A stretch of DNA of 64,000 bases from Phycisphaerales bacterium (lineage in GTDB: Bacteria; Planctomycetota; Phycisphaerae; Phycisphaerales; UBA1924): assembly GCA_035627955.1 (NCBI GenBank), contig DASPKU010000008.1, positions 1 through 64,000 on the forward strand, written 5' to 3'. Each line of letters starts with the position of its first letter. Position 1 is the first letter of the stretch. Of this stretch, positions 15,878 through 26,600 are shown in pieces. The position numbers and the translations under genes are program-made. The notes under the pieces are model-generated. The model ran no database searches. It worked only from the letters and a program-made list of their open reading frames with translations, and was not told the DNA's origin.

Positions 15878-17100
15878 GACGGAACCTCCTGTTCTTGAGG
15901 TGTCTCCCGCTCCTGCGGAGATGGCGCACGCCCTGGGTTGAGCACGACCTTCATGCAGCCGTCGTGCTTGTGCAGGAACATGTCGTAGGCCTTTGGCCCC
16001 TCCTCCAGCGACATGTGGTGGGTGATCACGAAGCTCGGGTCGATCTTGCCGTCGATGATGAGCTGCAGCAGGTCGGGCAGGTAGCGCTGCACGTGCGTCT
16101 GCCCGCCCTTGAGCGTCAGCCCCTTGCCGAACGCGGCCCCATACGGGAACTTGTCGATCAGCCCCGAGTAGACGCCCGGCACCGACAGCGTGCCACCCTT
16201 GCGGCAGCAGTGGATCATCTGCCGCAGCACGTGCGGGCGGTCGCTCTCGAGCATCAGCGACTGCTTGACCTTGTCGTACACGCCCATGGCGCCGAAGCCG
16301 TGGGCCTCCATGCCCACGGCGTCGATGCAAGCATCGGGACCGCGCCCGCCGGTCATGTCGCGGAGGGCTTCGTACACGTCGACGTCATCGAGGTGCAATG
16401 GCTCGGCCCCGCTGTTGGCAGCGGCCAGCATGAGACGGTCGTGCACGCGGTCGATGGCGATCACGCGCTCGGCCCCCTGCAGGAAGGCGGAGCGGATGGC
16501 GAACTGGCCGACGGGGCCGCAGCCCCAGACCGCGACCGTGTCGCCGCGCTGGATGTGGCAGTTCTCCGCGGCCATCCACCCTGTCGGGAAGATGTCGGTC
16601 AGGAACAGCACTTGCTCGTCGGAGAGGCCGCTGGGAATCTTCAGCGGCCCGATGTCGGCCATCGGGACGCGCACGTACTCGGCCTGCCCGCCGGCGTACC
16701 CGCCGAACATGTGCGAGTAGCCGAAAAGCCCCGCGGTGCTGAAGCCGTAGAGCTTTTCGACCCAATCGGCGTGCGGGTTGGTGTTGTCGCAGAGCGAGAA
16801 CATCGCCCGCTTGCAGTAGTAGCACGCGCCGCAGGAAATGCAGAAGGGGACGACGACGCGGTCGCCCTCCTTGAGCGTCTGCACGCCGGGGCCGACCTCG
16901 ACGACTTCGCCCATGAACTCGTGGCCGAGGATGTCGCCGGCCATCATCGTGGGGATGAAGCCGTCGTAGAGGTGCAGGTCGCTGCCGCAGATGGTGGTGG
17001 AGGTGACGCGGATGATGGCGTCGCGCGGGTTGAGGATCTTGGGGTCGGGGACTTCCTCAACCCGCATGTCCTTGGGGCCGTTCCAACAAAGGGCCTTCAC
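15874..17100 (-). CDS. Zinc-dependent alcohol dehydrogenase (formaldehyde dehydrogenase-like)
   Basis: 408 residues of the medium-chain zinc dehydrogenase family. Catalytic zinc ligands: Cys in [13 protein letters not shown] and the [14 protein letters not shown] His-Glu motif. Structural zinc: four Cys in [21 protein letters not shown](P) is bound at [17 protein letters not shown]. The DLHLYDGF and SLCDNTNP segments place it with the glutathione-independent formaldehyde dehydrogenase-like group common in stress operons. The substrate is not certain. Its ATG (17098-17100) overlaps the stop of the SRPBCC gene, and its stop overlaps the DUF892 start; a charged tail ([16 protein letters not shown]) ends it. 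Confidence 0.92.
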   Translation of the reverse strand: MKALCWNGPKDMRVEEVPDPKILNPRDAIIRVTSTTICGSDLHLYDGFIPTMMAGDILGHEFMGEVVEVGPGVQTLKEGDRVVVPFCISCGACYYCKRAMFSLCDNTNPHADWVEKLYGFSTAGLFGYSHMFGGYAGGQAEYVRVPMADIGPLKIPSGLSDEQVLFLTDIFPTGWMAAENCHIQRGDTVAVWGCGPVGQFAIRSAFLQGAERVIAIDRVHDRLMLAAANSGAEPLHLDDVDVYEALRDMTGGRGPDACIDAVGMEAHGFGAMGVYDKVKQSLMLESDRPHVLRQMIHCCRKGGTLSVPGVYSGLIDKFPYGAAFGKGLTLKGGQTHVQRYLPDLLQLIIDGKIDPSFVITHHMSLEEGPKAYDMFLHKHDGCMKVVLNPGRAPSPQERETPQEQEVPS

Positions 17101-18119
17101 TCGCCGCCCCCTTCCTCAGAGCTGTCCCCCGCGTGCCCGACGGGCTCCTGGTTCTGCTTGCGGGTGCGGGCGGGCCCGGACTGGCTGTCGCCCTTGTTCT
17201 GCTCCTGGTCCTCGCTGCGGGCGAAGCGGGCGCCCTGGTTGGGCTTGTGCTGGTCGGTGTTGCCCATCATGCGGGTAGCGTTCTCGACCATGGAGGTCTG
17301 CACGCGCCCGCGCTTGCCCTCGCCGCGTGGCTGCCCCTCGGTGGTGGGCACTTCGCCTGTCTCGATGATCTGGCGGAGGCGGCGGAGGTCATCGCGGACC
17401 TGCGCGCCGGGTGTCTTGCCGAAGGCTTTGGCGATCGCCAGGCCGAGCTTGCCGGCGGGCGGGAGGTACTCGAGCACAACGCGGACCTCGGTGCCGCGCC
17501 CGGCGGGGGCCTCGCGGAACTGAACGGTCCCAGTGTTGTCAACCTCCGCGCCTGGCAGGGACTTCCACGAGATAAGGCGGCCCTCTTCCTCGTTGATGAT
17601 CTCGGCGTCCCACTCCACGTCCTTGCCCGCGGGCCCCTCGACGACCCAGTGCGAACGCTTCTCGTCGAGCACCTCGACCGACTTCACGTGCTTCATGAAC
17701 TGGGCGAGGTTGGTGAAGTCGCGCCAGAAGGCGTACACCTGCGCGGCCGGGGCCTGCACGGTAACCGCCTCCTCAACGTGGATGCCGTGATTGAAGTAGT
17801 CGGCGGGCTTGGCCTCGCGCCCCTGGCCGAAGCCCGACTGGCCGAAGCCCAACTGGCCGAAGCCAAGCTTGGGCAGACGACCCTCCTGCACCATCTGCTT
17901 GACCTGGCAGTGTCCGGTGACGCCGCGCTTCACGAGTGCAGCCCCTGCGAGCGCGATGAGCACCCCCGAGACGCCGCCCCGGCGCAGGCCCTTGAGGGCG
18001 AGCCAGCCCCCGCCGATGGCGGAGAGGGCACGCTCGGCGTGGCCGACGTTCTGCTGGGCGTGGTCGGACTGTTGATCGGAATCTTCAGACGGATTGAAGT
18101 TGAGCTCCGCGGCTCTCAT
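17097..18119 (-). CDS. Membrane-anchored SRPBCC-domain protein
   Basis: 340 residues from the ATG at 18119, where GGGG lies 6 nt ahead (an ATG two codons earlier is also possible). Residues about 25-75 are a glycine-rich double membrane segment of the YgaP/DUF2892 kind ([33 protein letters not shown]). Then come three GFGQ-type units and an SRPBCC ligand-binding fold ([38 protein letters not shown], ending ALAKAFG-type [10 protein letters not shown]). The tail is a long hydrophilic, Gln/Arg-rich region. It is the first gene of the operon with the dehydrogenase and DUF892. The ligand is unknown. Confidence 0.85.
   Translation of the reverse strand: MRAAELNFNPSEDSDQQSDHAQQNVGHAERALSAIGGGWLALKGLRRGGVSGVLIALAGAALVKRGVTGHCQVKQMVQEGRLPKLGFGQLGFGQSGFGQGREAKPADYFNHGIHVEEAVTVQAPAAQVYAFWRDFTNLAQFMKHVKSVEVLDEKRSHWVVEGPAGKDVEWDAEIINEEEGRLISWKSLPGAEVDNTGTVQFREAPAGRGTEVRVVLEYLPPAGKLGLAIAKAFGKTPGAQVRDDLRRLRQIIETGEVPTTEGQPRGEGKRGRVQTSMVENATRMMGNTDQHKPNQGARFARSEDQEQNKGDSQSGPARTRKQNQEPVGHAGDSSEEGGGE
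17823..17867. repeat. Three 15-bp tandem repeats inside the SRPBCC gene
   Basis: Three units beginning CTGGCCGAAGCC encode the GFGQ-type repeats between the membrane segment and the SRPBCC domain. Units one and two differ at one position. Confidence 0.85.
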
Positions 18120-18282
18120 GCTCATCCCCTTGGGCGCGTTGTTTCCCCCACGCCACAGTGCATAGGTACGGGAGGGGTGGGGGCGGACGGCTGAAACGGG
18201 GGTAAAAGGGTGCGCCAGGCGGCGCGTGGGCGGCGCAGACGGGCTTGCCCTATGGCCCCAGCTTGGGGATAGTGTCGCCCCT

Positions 18283-19809
18283 ATGAAGAACCAGCTGAAG
18301 CGGATGTTGGCGGGTGTGGCGGCTCTGAGTGTCGGTGCGTCGGCGCTGCTGCTGACAGCGTGCGCGGGCTCGAACCGGCCGGCGGTGCGCCCGGTGACGC
18401 GCATCACCACGCCGGGCGACGCGGGCATCCTGCTGGACGGGGATACCGCAGACTGGCCTTCGGACGTAGTGATCACGGCCGACCCGAACTATCTGTACCT
18501 GCGGTTCTCGCCCGGGCAGGCGTACACCCTCCAGGCGGCGAACGTCACGACGTCGATCCTCCTGGACGTCGATGCCGACAAGGGCACGGGCGAGGGCAGC
18601 TCTCTTGCCCCCTTCGACCAGATGGGTGTGGACCTCGAACTTGAGTTCTCGCCGCGCCAGGGCGCGGCCATCAAGAACGGCGTGTACGCGCACACGGTGG
18701 ATTCGCAGGGCCGCCGCACGCCCATCCAAATCCAGGACCTCGACCTGACCTGCACGCCCACCTACGCGGCAACGTGGTACGAGCTGCGGATCTCCCGCAC
18801 GCCGGAGAACGCCGGGCTGCTGCCGCGCGGCGGGCTGCTGTCGAGTGGGCGGGTGACAGGCGTGTTCGCGACGCGTGACGGCAACGGCAAGGTCACCGGT
18901 TACTCCGACCCGTTCAGCGCTGATGTGGGACCGGCGAGCGCAGGGACGGTGCTGGGGCGGGCCGACCTGCCCGGCAAGCCCGCGGGCGCGGTGCGGGTTA
19001 TGGCGTACAACGTCGAGAAGAGCGGCCCGCTGAGCCAGCCGGAGGTGTTCCGGCGGGTCTTCGCGGCTGTGCGGCCCGATGTCGTCCTCATCAGCGAGTG
19101 GGAGCAGGGCGACGCCGAGAGCGTGCAGGGCTGGTTCGCCGCGATGGTGGGGGAGGGCTCCTGGAACGTGGTGAAGGCCCCCGGTGACAACGCTTCGGGC
19201 GGGGGTGTGGCGGTGGTGTCCCGCTGGCCGCTCACGCCCTTGCTGAAGAACTCCGTGACCCGCCCGGGCAGTGACGGCAACGGCACACGCCCGGTCCGCT
19301 TCATCGGCGCGACGATCGTGACGCCGATGGGCGATGTGGTCGCGGCGGCCACGCACCTCAAGTGCTGCGGCACCATGGACAGTTCAGAGGACCGCACGCG
19401 CCTGGCCGAAGCGAAGGCCATCAACGCGGCGGTCGGCGCGGCGCTGGCTGAGCTCCCGGCGACGACGCTGCGGGTGATCGGCGGGGACTTCAACCTGGTG
19501 GGCTCGCGTCCGCCGCTGGACCTGCTGCGTGCAGGGCTGGATTCGGATGGGAGCGACCTGTCGGTAGCGATGCCGGTCGTGCTGGGCGACCGCACGGTCA
19601 CAACGTGGCGCGACCCCAAGAGCGGCTTCGGTCCCGGGCGGCTGGACTACCTGCTCTTCAGCGACGCCAACGCTGAGGTTGCGAACGCGTTCGTGCTCGA
19701 CACCTGGAGGCTCAGTGATGAGTCGTTGGCGCGGATCGGGCTGGACCGCACCGACACCGAGGTGAGCGATCACCTGCCGGTCATCGTCGATCTCATGCCG
19801 CGTCGATGA
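18283..19809 (+). CDS. Endonuclease/exonuclease/phosphatase-domain lipoprotein
   Basis: 508 residues. The N-terminus MKNQLKRMLAGVAALSVGASALLLTAC is a lipoprotein signal with lipid-attachment Cys27. Residues about 40-225 look like a beta-sandwich of the carbohydrate-binding or DOMON type (DGDTADWPSDVVITADPNYLYLRF). The EEP fold follows: VMAYNVEKSG, DVVLISEWEQGD, a catalytic GGDFNLVGSRPPLDLL, RLDYLLFSD and the final SDHLPVIVDL. Known: EEP domains hydrolyse phosphodiesters in nucleic acids or phospholipids; the substrate is not known here. The stop overlaps the start of a small membrane protein gene (ATGA). Confidence 0.88.
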   Translation: MKNQLKRMLAGVAALSVGASALLLTACAGSNRPAVRPVTRITTPGDAGILLDGDTADWPSDVVITADPNYLYLRFSPGQAYTLQAANVTTSILLDVDADKGTGEGSSLAPFDQMGVDLELEFSPRQGAAIKNGVYAHTVDSQGRRTPIQIQDLDLTCTPTYAATWYELRISRTPENAGLLPRGGLLSSGRVTGVFATRDGNGKVTGYSDPFSADVGPASAGTVLGRADLPGKPAGAVRVMAYNVEKSGPLSQPEVFRRVFAAVRPDVVLISEWEQGDAESVQGWFAAMVGEGSWNVVKAPGDNASGGGVAVVSRWPLTPLLKNSVTRPGSDGNGTRPVRFIGATIVTPMGDVVAAATHLKCCGTMDSSEDRTRLAEAKAINAAVGAALAELPATTLRVIGGDFNLVGSRPPLDLLRAGLDSDGSDLSVAMPVVLGDRTVTTWRDPKSGFGPGRLDYLLFSDANAEVANAFVLDTWRLSDESLARIGLDRTDTEVSDHLPVIVDLMPRR

Positions 19810-20033
19810 AGACGTTCCTGCTGATATTCGCGGCCCTGTTCACGTGCGCTGGCCTGGCTGCTCTTCTGGGCGGTGTGTTCAACTGGTACTGCGTGATCTA
19901 CAGCCGCAGGAATATCGGCCTGCTGCCCGACCTCGGCGAGCAGGGTGTCCGCGTCCTAAATATCGTGGGCGGCGCACTCGTGGTGGCACTGGTCGCGTGG
20001 CTCACAATCAGGTATCTGCTGCCGATGCCCTGA
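19806..20033 (+). CDS. Small two-helix membrane protein resembling Imm17
   Basis: 75 residues: a first membrane helix (3-24), a loop FNWYCVIYSRRNIGLLPDLGEQGVRVL, and a second helix (51-70). The order helix, NW, aromatic-basic stretch, G--G-R, helix resembles the Imm17 immunity-protein family as I remember it; this was not tested by search. The ATG overlaps the stop of the EEP lipoprotein gene, so the two are probably made together. A lone membrane helper of the lipoprotein is the alternative. Confidence 0.6.
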   Translation: MKTFLLIFAALFTCAGLAALLGGVFNWYCVIYSRRNIGLLPDLGEQGVRVLNIVGGALVVALVAWLTIRYLLPMP

Positions 20034-20037
20034 AAGA

Positions 20038-20733
20038 TCAGGAGCGACGCCGGCGGCGGCTGGCGATCAACGCCGCCCCGACCGCGGCCAGCGAGACCGT
20101 GCCCGGCGCCGGGATCGGGCTGAAGCGGAAGTCATCGAGGATCGCGTGGACCTTCGTCACGGTCACGCTCGCGATGGGCGTGCTCGTGGTGATGCCCATG
20201 AAGCCGTAGTCGGCCGTGGTGTTGGGGATCGAGATCGTGTTGTCGATGAACATCGATCCCCAGGTGGCGGTCTCGAGCACATTGCCCTGCGCATCGCGGG
20301 CAACGAACACGGGTCCCGTCGGGTCGGCGATTCGGTTGTTGACCACGAAGAACCCGAGGGCCTGCACGGGCACGCTGAAGGTGACCGTAAAGGAGTTGGT
20401 CAGCGACGAGGGGATGGAGACATTGGGCGAACCGCCGAGCGTCTGCGCGGCATCGAAGGCCGCGTTGCCGTCGTTCACCCAGTACACGGGCTCGGAGCCC
20501 TTGCCGGCAAACGTCACACCCAGGGGGGAGTAGGCATTCGCGGGCATGGTGAGCCGCTGACCCTGAAGCAGCGTGATCGGGTTGCCCAGCACGTCCGTCT
20601 CGAAGTTGATGAGGGTGGTCGGGTAGGGAGTGAAGAAACTCGCGTCGGTGATGAGGGCCGCGTTGGCGGTGGCCGCGCTGAGCAGGCCTGCGGCGGCAAC
20701 GAGCATCGTGCGGGCGTTGAACGAAGAACGCAT
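20038..20733 (-). CDS. Exported protein with PEP-CTERM-like sorting tail
   Basis: 231 residues from the ATG at 20733 with AGGAGG ahead. Signal peptide (MLVAAAGLLSAATANA), then a beta-rich body (LINFETDVLGNPI, SFTVTFSVPVQALGFFVVNN, ILDDFRFSPI). The end, SPIPAPGTVSLAAVGAALIASRRRRRS, has the three-part structure of PEP-CTERM signals: a short Pro-containing motif, a membrane helix and an Arg-rich tail. It therefore should be processed by an exosortase-like enzyme, encoded elsewhere. The motif PAPG replaces the classical PEP. It converges with the Imm17-like gene with 4 nt between stops. Confidence 0.8.
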   Translation of the reverse strand: MRSSFNARTMLVAAAGLLSAATANAALITDASFFTPYPTTLINFETDVLGNPITLLQGQRLTMPANAYSPLGVTFAGKGSEPVYWVNDGNAAFDAAQTLGGSPNVSIPSSLTNSFTVTFSVPVQALGFFVVNNRIADPTGPVFVARDAQGNVLETATWGSMFIDNTISIPNTTADYGFMGITTSTPIASVTVTKVHAILDDFRFSPIPAPGTVSLAAVGAALIASRRRRRS

Positions 20734-21099
20734 CTCGATCCCTCCTGATCTTGAACTAAGCCGTCCATGGCGGCGGGGCTGAGACCCGGCCTGCACTCAA
20801 CTCTGACCCAGATCAGTGGGGATGCCAGTAATCGCCGTCGGAAGTGGGGGTGCAACCACCGGCGCAGGCGGTACAACCGTCGCCCGTGTAAGGGGATAGC
20901 CAATGGGGGGTTGGGGCGTGAGCAGGGGAGGGAGCAGCGTCGCCATCGCGCCGATGGGAAACCCGTGCGGCGGGCGAGGAGGGCTCGGTGGGTGCTTTGC
21001 CCAGTGCCAAAGCCGCGGGCGCACCCAATGAAAAACGCGAACCTCAGCAAGAGATTCGCGTCAGGAATCGCCCGGTTCCGCGCTACTGGGGAGCGGAGC
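20734..21099. other. 366-bp gap without a supported gene
   Basis: Lies between the start of the PEP-CTERM-like gene and the stop of a small lipoprotein gene. The only recognisable element is the terminator at 21029-21061. Open frames here are short and lack ribosome sites. Confidence 0.6.
21029..21061 (-). terminator. Intrinsic terminator after the 84-residue lipoprotein gene
   Basis: ACGCGAA (21035-21041) pairs with TTCGCGT (21055-21061); on the minus strand a TTTTTC run follows. Confidence 0.75.
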
Positions 21100-21354
21100 T
21101 CACTCCCGCGGCGTGCTCAGCGTGCTCGTTGTGTCGACGTTGGTGAAGGTGCTGCTTGTATCAACCTTGGCGGCTGCGAGGATGACGTCGTTGACGTACA
21201 CAGCTCGCCCCAGCGAGTCGCCGGCGGCCAGGCTCAGGACGCGGTCGTTAGGGCCGACCATGCCCATGCTGGCCCGGTTGTTACGCCCGGAGGAGCAGCC
21301 ACCCAGAACGACGGTCAGGACAGCGGCGGTGCAAAGGATCGTGCGACGGTTCAT
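21100..21354 (-). CDS. Small lipoprotein of unknown function
   Basis: 84 residues with a lipoprotein signal (MNRRTILCTAAVLTVVLGGC, Cys20) and GGAG ahead of the ATG. The mature part SSGRNNRASMGMVGPNDRVLSLAAGDSLGRAVYVNDVILAAA ends with a Ser/Thr-rich tail. No family is recognised. It is divergent from the TpsB gene, with about 240 bp between. Confidence 0.65.
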   Translation of the reverse strand: MNRRTILCTAAVLTVVLGGCSSGRNNRASMGMVGPNDRVLSLAAGDSLGRAVYVNDVILAAAKVDTSSTFTNVDTTSTLSTPRE

Positions 21355-21594
21355 TCACAGCTCCGTTTCGCCGCCCGAGGGGGCGGCCAGGGTGGGCATC
21401 GACCAAAGTCCACGACGACTGAAGTCATGCGAAACAAAACCCTGGAGGGCGCAGGAACTGCGGCCGCGCAAAACGGAGAGGGGTGTTATCCACCGCAGTG
21501 TTCCCCCAACTTTTCATCATCGCCAACGGCGGTACCATGGATTGCCGATAACTCTCGGCGTTGGTGGTGGTTCCAGAAACTGAGGAAAGACAGG

Positions 21595-23523
21595 ATGGCT
21601 CAGTCATTGGCGAGCAGGACGCCGGTTTGTGCACAGCGGCGGGCGGTGAGGATGGCTTGGGCGCTGGTCGCGGGCGCTGGGCTGGCAGTCAGCGTGTGCC
21701 CCGTGGCGATGGCGCAGGAGGAGGCTCCGCCCGCTCCGGCCGCTGCACCCTCAACCGTGCAGAGTCACCGCGTCACCGGGATCGTCATCCAGTACGTGAC
21801 GCAGAACCCGCAGAACCCGCCTGCGGAGTCGCTGCTCGACGCAGCGTTCGAGGGCGTGCTCACGCCCGACGGCTGGTCGGCGCCGGCCCCGCAGGAACGC
21901 ACCGAGCGTTTACGCCTGAGCGATATCCCCAACCTGCGCGAGCAGCGGTTCACCGACACCGGCCTGACCCTGCTCGCACCGGCGGTGGTGACGCTGCTCA
22001 AAAACCGCGGCCTGGGCGGCGTGTACGTGATGCCCGACCCCGCGCAGTTCCGGGTTGAAGAGGGGCGCGTTGTTGACCTGCGGCCCGAGGGGGAGACCAC
22101 CGTCACGCTGCTGGTCACCCTCGGCACGATCACCGAGATGCACACCGTGGGCATCGGTGAGCGGCTGCCCAAGGACCAGACCATCGACCACCCGCTGCAC
22201 GCGCGCGTGCTCGAGCGCTCGCCGGTGGTGGCGGGCGATCTGGTCTACCAGGAGACCATCGACGACTACCTCTACCTGCTCAAGCGTCGGCCCGGCCGGC
22301 GGGCGGACGTGGCGCTGTCGGCCCCCGGCGATGAGCCCGGGGCCGTGCGGCTGGATTACGTGGTGACGGAGAACCGCCCGTGGCTGCTGTTCGCGCAGAT
22401 CGCGAATACCGGCACGGAATCCACCAGCCGACTGCGCGAGCGTTTCGGCTTCATCCACAACGACCTCAGTAACCACGACGACATCCTTGACATCCAGTAC
22501 AGCACCGCAAACTTTGCGGACACGCACCAGGTGCAGGCCTCGTACGACCGCCCCTTCCCGGGCACCGACCGCTGGCGCTGGCGAGTGGACGGCTCGTGGT
22601 ACCAGTACACCGCGTCCGACGTCGGCCTGCCTGGCCTGGACTTCAAGGGCGAGGGCTACACCGTCGGCGGCTCCATTTCCTGGAACTTCTACCAGAACGG
22701 CCCCACGTTCCTGGACCTCGTCGGCGGCGTGCACTGGAAGCACGTCGAGGTCGAGAACGAACTCGCGGCCATCGAGGGCGAGGACGACTTCTTCGTCCCC
22801 TCTATCGCCCTGGTGCTGGAGCGAAATACCGAGGCCGTGCAGACCAACGGCGTCGTTTCGCTGGAGGGCAACATCAGCGGCGTCGCCGGCACGAGCGAGA
22901 ACCTTGATCCTCTGGGACGCTCCGACGCGGACGAGGATTACTACGTCCTCCGCGGCTCGATCAACCACGACTTCTACCTCGAGCCCTACTTCGACCCTTA
23001 CGCAGAGAGCACCGGCGGGCTCGCGCACCAGATCCACCTTGGGGCCACGGCTCAGTACGCCTTCGACAACCGCCTCATCCCCAACGAGCAGCAGCCCGTC
23101 GGCGGCCTGTACACCGTCCGCGGCTACCCCGAGAGCGCCACGGCCGGCGATTCAGTGCTCATCGGCACCGCCGAGTACCGCTACCACCTGCCGCGGAACC
23201 TGAGCCCTGAACCCGTGGCGGGCACGTTCTTCGGCCAGCCGCACCGCTGGCGCCCCCAGTACCAGTACGGCCCGACCGACTGGGACCTCGTTTTCAAGGC
23301 GTTCATTGACGCCGCCCACGTCGAGAACACCGATCGGTTTTCGTTCGAGGCTGATAACAACCTGCTGGGCGCCGGTATCGGCGTGGACCTCGCGCTCACC
23401 CGCCGCTTCAACCTGCGGGTGGACTGGGGCTTCGCGCTCCTGGACCTGGAAAACGGTGACGGCTCCGTTGACGTTGATGCCGGTCATAACGAGCTCTCCT
23501 TCGTTCTGACGCTGATCTACTGA
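21595..23523 (+). CDS. Two-partner secretion outer-membrane translocator (TpsB, ShlB/FhaC-like)
   Basis: 642 residues from the ATG at 21595 (GAGGAAAG ahead). The signal peptide ends near AMAQ|EEAPP. A Pro-rich linker and POTRA-like segments follow (about 55-260; TVTLLVTLGTITEMHTVGIGERLP and DDYLYLLKRRPGRRADVALSAPG). The rest is a beta-barrel with alternating aromatic strands and the diagnostic loop-6 motif VRGYPES, ending in NELSFVLTLIY with an aromatic C-terminus. Known: TpsB exports a single large TpsA partner across the outer membrane. The partner gene begins 79 nt downstream. The pair shows that this organism has an outer membrane able to host TPS. Confidence 0.9.
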   Translation: MAQSLASRTPVCAQRRAVRMAWALVAGAGLAVSVCPVAMAQEEAPPAPAAAPSTVQSHRVTGIVIQYVTQNPQNPPAESLLDAAFEGVLTPDGWSAPAPQERTERLRLSDIPNLREQRFTDTGLTLLAPAVVTLLKNRGLGGVYVMPDPAQFRVEEGRVVDLRPEGETTVTLLVTLGTITEMHTVGIGERLPKDQTIDHPLHARVLERSPVVAGDLVYQETIDDYLYLLKRRPGRRADVALSAPGDEPGAVRLDYVVTENRPWLLFAQIANTGTESTSRLRERFGFIHNDLSNHDDILDIQYSTANFADTHQVQASYDRPFPGTDRWRWRVDGSWYQYTASDVGLPGLDFKGEGYTVGGSISWNFYQNGPTFLDLVGGVHWKHVEVENELAAIEGEDDFFVPSIALVLERNTEAVQTNGVVSLEGNISGVAGTSENLDPLGRSDADEDYYVLRGSINHDFYLEPYFDPYAESTGGLAHQIHLGATAQYAFDNRLIPNEQQPVGGLYTVRGYPESATAGDSVLIGTAEYRYHLPRNLSPEPVAGTFFGQPHRWRPQYQYGPTDWDLVFKAFIDAAHVENTDRFSFEADNNLLGAGIGVDLALTRRFNLRVDWGFALLDLENGDGSVDVDAGHNELSFVLTLIY

Positions 23524-23602
23524 CCAGCGGGTGGCGTATCGGGATTCCGGGGTGACACTTGGAGTAGCCGCGAGCGGTGCGGCGATTCCACCGGAGGGAA
23601 GC

Positions 23603-26600
23603 ATGAAGACTCGTCGCAACAGCCTGCCCATGCGTCACGCCACGCTGCTGACCCTGGTCGCCGGTTCGATGCTCGGCGTCGCACGGGAGGCGGTCGCCGG
23701 GCCCGAGGGGGCGCAGGTCGTCCGCGGCCAGGCGAGCTTCAGCCGCAACGGGTCGACCACGACCATCACCGCCGGCAACAACGCGATCATCAACTACAAC
23801 AGCTTCAACATCGGTCAGGGCGAGGCCGTGCGGTTCGTGCAGCCCGGCGCCAGCAGCCGCGTGCTCAACCGCATCACCGGCAGTACCCCGACTAAGATCG
23901 AGGGCACGCTGACCGCCAATGGCCAGGTGTACCTGGTCAACCCCGCGGGTGTGTTCTTCGGCCAGAACTCGGTGGTGAACACGGCCGGCTTCTATGCCGC
24001 CGCGGGCAAGATTTCTGACGCCGACTTCCTGTCGGGCGTCAACCACTTCTCGAACGTGACCGGCCCTGTGGTGAACCAGGGCATGATCGACTCGGGCACG
24101 GTCGCTCTGATTGGCGCCCGCGTGGCGAACTCGGGCACCATCGTCGCCAACGGCGGAATGGTGACCACGGTCGTCGGCAATGACGTGATGATCCGCGAAG
24201 GCCGCGGCGGCATCTATGTGAAGGTTGACGGCAAGCAGGTCAACACCGCAGCGGGCCCGGTAAACGCCAACCCTGGCGTCGCTGGAACCACCGCGTCCCT
24301 TGAGAACACCGGCACCATCTCCGCCCGCGGCGGCATCGTGACCCTCGCTGCGGGCGACGCCCTGTCGCTCGCCATTGCCAACAAGGGCATGGTCAGCGCC
24401 CCCGGCGGCAAGGTGAGCGTCACCAGCCACAGCGGCACCGTCCGCAACACGGGCACGATCACCGCGAGCGTCGAGAGCGGCCAGGCCGGCTCCGTCGTGG
24501 TGCAGGCCCCGCGCGTGATCAACAGCGGCACGGTCGCGGCCGTCTCGAGCAGCGGCGCTTCGGGCTACGCCGAGGTGACCAGCTCCCGCGAGACGCGTCT
24601 GGAGAGCGGCAGCGTGGTCTCGGCCGCGGGCGGCAGCGGCGTGGCTGATGCCGGCGAGGTGCTCATCCACAGCTATCACGGCGGCACGACGGTGGCCGCG
24701 GGGGCGACCGTCGATGTGTCCGGCGGCGAACTGGGCGGCGACGGCGGCTTTGCCGAGGTCAGCGGCGCCAAGCTCGCAGTGTACGGCACCGTGAAGGGCG
24801 ACACCGCCGAGGGCTACGAGAGCGCGACCGTGCTCTTTGACCCCTTCAACATCTACATCGGCAACGGCAAGGGCAACAACGACAACGAGGTCGACGACGG
24901 CACGGTGGAGGACACCGACGGCCCCGGCGATACGTTTGTGATTACGCCCGACGCGATTGAGGGCTTCAACGGCGACGTCCGCCTCGAGGCCACCAACGAC
25001 ATCATCGTCGGCGAGAACATCAACAAGACCAACGGCGGCCTGACCCTGGAGGCCGGCAACGACATCCGCTTCGGCTTCGAGGGCGACATGTCCTTCGAGA
25101 TGCTGGACATCCGTGCCAACTTCCTCAACTTCAAGGCCGGGCACAGCATCGTGGACAACCGCCTCCTGGGCACCGCCCTCACCGCCACGGCGGGCGACAT
25201 CATCACCGAGGGCACGACGGGCGATGTGGACTTCGGCCTCGCCACCGTCCCCAACGGGCGCACGCTGTCGATCACCCAGGCCCAGAGCAAGTTCGTCGGC
25301 GCCAGCGAGTTCGGCTTCGTCGGCAACCCCACGGGCACCAACCTGGTGGTGCGGATCACCGACGGCTTCCTGATCTTCGGCGGCGACTTCGGCGGCACCA
25401 GCGGCTACCAGAACATTCTGAGCGTGGATGCCCACGCGACTGAGTTCCTCCGCGTCGAGGACGACCTGGACATCGGCACCACCGCGAACCTCCGCAGCAA
25501 CGGAAACGTGGAGATCGACGGGTTCATCCACGCCGGCCAGTCCATCAACCTGCACGCGGGGCAGGATGGCACGGGCGATGTCAAGTTCATTTCCGCGGGC
25601 CAGAGCCTGTGGGGCGACACCATCGCCCTCCGCGCTGGCAGCAACACCGGCCTGGCCACCGCCCGCGTGGACGCCCTGACCAACTCGCCCACCTTCGCCG
25701 CGAGCGCCGGCCCCGGCACCCGCCCGCAGTCCTTCACTTTCGAGCAGGACGCGGCCATCACCAACGCGGACCTGCCCACCGCCGACCAGTTCGGCTCGAT
25801 GCTGATGGGCATGACGTACGTCGTGCGCTCCAACGACTCGTCGGTCACGGTGAGCAACGGCTCGTACTTCGACGCCACCTCGCTCACGCTCGACAGCGAA
25901 ACCGGCTCGTTCATCAACGACCCGCTGAACGTCTTTTCGCTGGATGTGTTCGGGGACGCCATCCTCTCCGCCGACGTCTCCTCGATCGGCGACCAGCACT
26001 ACCACGACGCGACCTGGCTCGTGGGCGACCGCACCCTGAGCGCGTCGACGGTGATCTTCGACGGCCCGGTCAACCCCTACGTCACCATCAGCAACATCAC
26101 CGAGGGCGAGCCCGGCGTGGCCGCGCCCCAGGCCTCACTCACGATCAACGGCAACATGGTCGACCATGGGGCCATTGGCAACATCCTGCCCCTGGACTTC
26201 CTGCACGTCACCGGCTCCACCTTCATGGACGGTGGGCTCGTGCACACGCTGGGCGATCAGATGTACGACGGCTCGGTGATCCTCGGCGCCGACCAGCTCC
26301 TGGAGAGCGACGAGGACGGTACCATCCGCTTCGGCGACACGGTGGACGGCGCGTTCGACCTCACCGTGCGCACCACCGAGGGCGGGCTCATCGTGTTCAA
26401 TGGCGATGTCGGCGGCCAGACGGCCCTCGTCGACATCACCCTGAGCACCGCCGGCGAGGACGGCAGCCGCGAGGTCCCGGACAAGGCCACCATCGTCGGC
26501 GAGCGCTCGATCTCCATACGCTCTCGCGACTTCACCATGGGCCAGAACGAGAAGTTCACGACCCTGGGCGACCTGCTCATCAACTCGAGCCGCCAAGCCA

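Noticed and set aside
23408-26005. An 865-codon minus-strand frame opposite the TpsA gene
   Set aside because: A frame mirrored from the repetitive TpsA sequence; no start signal or domain.
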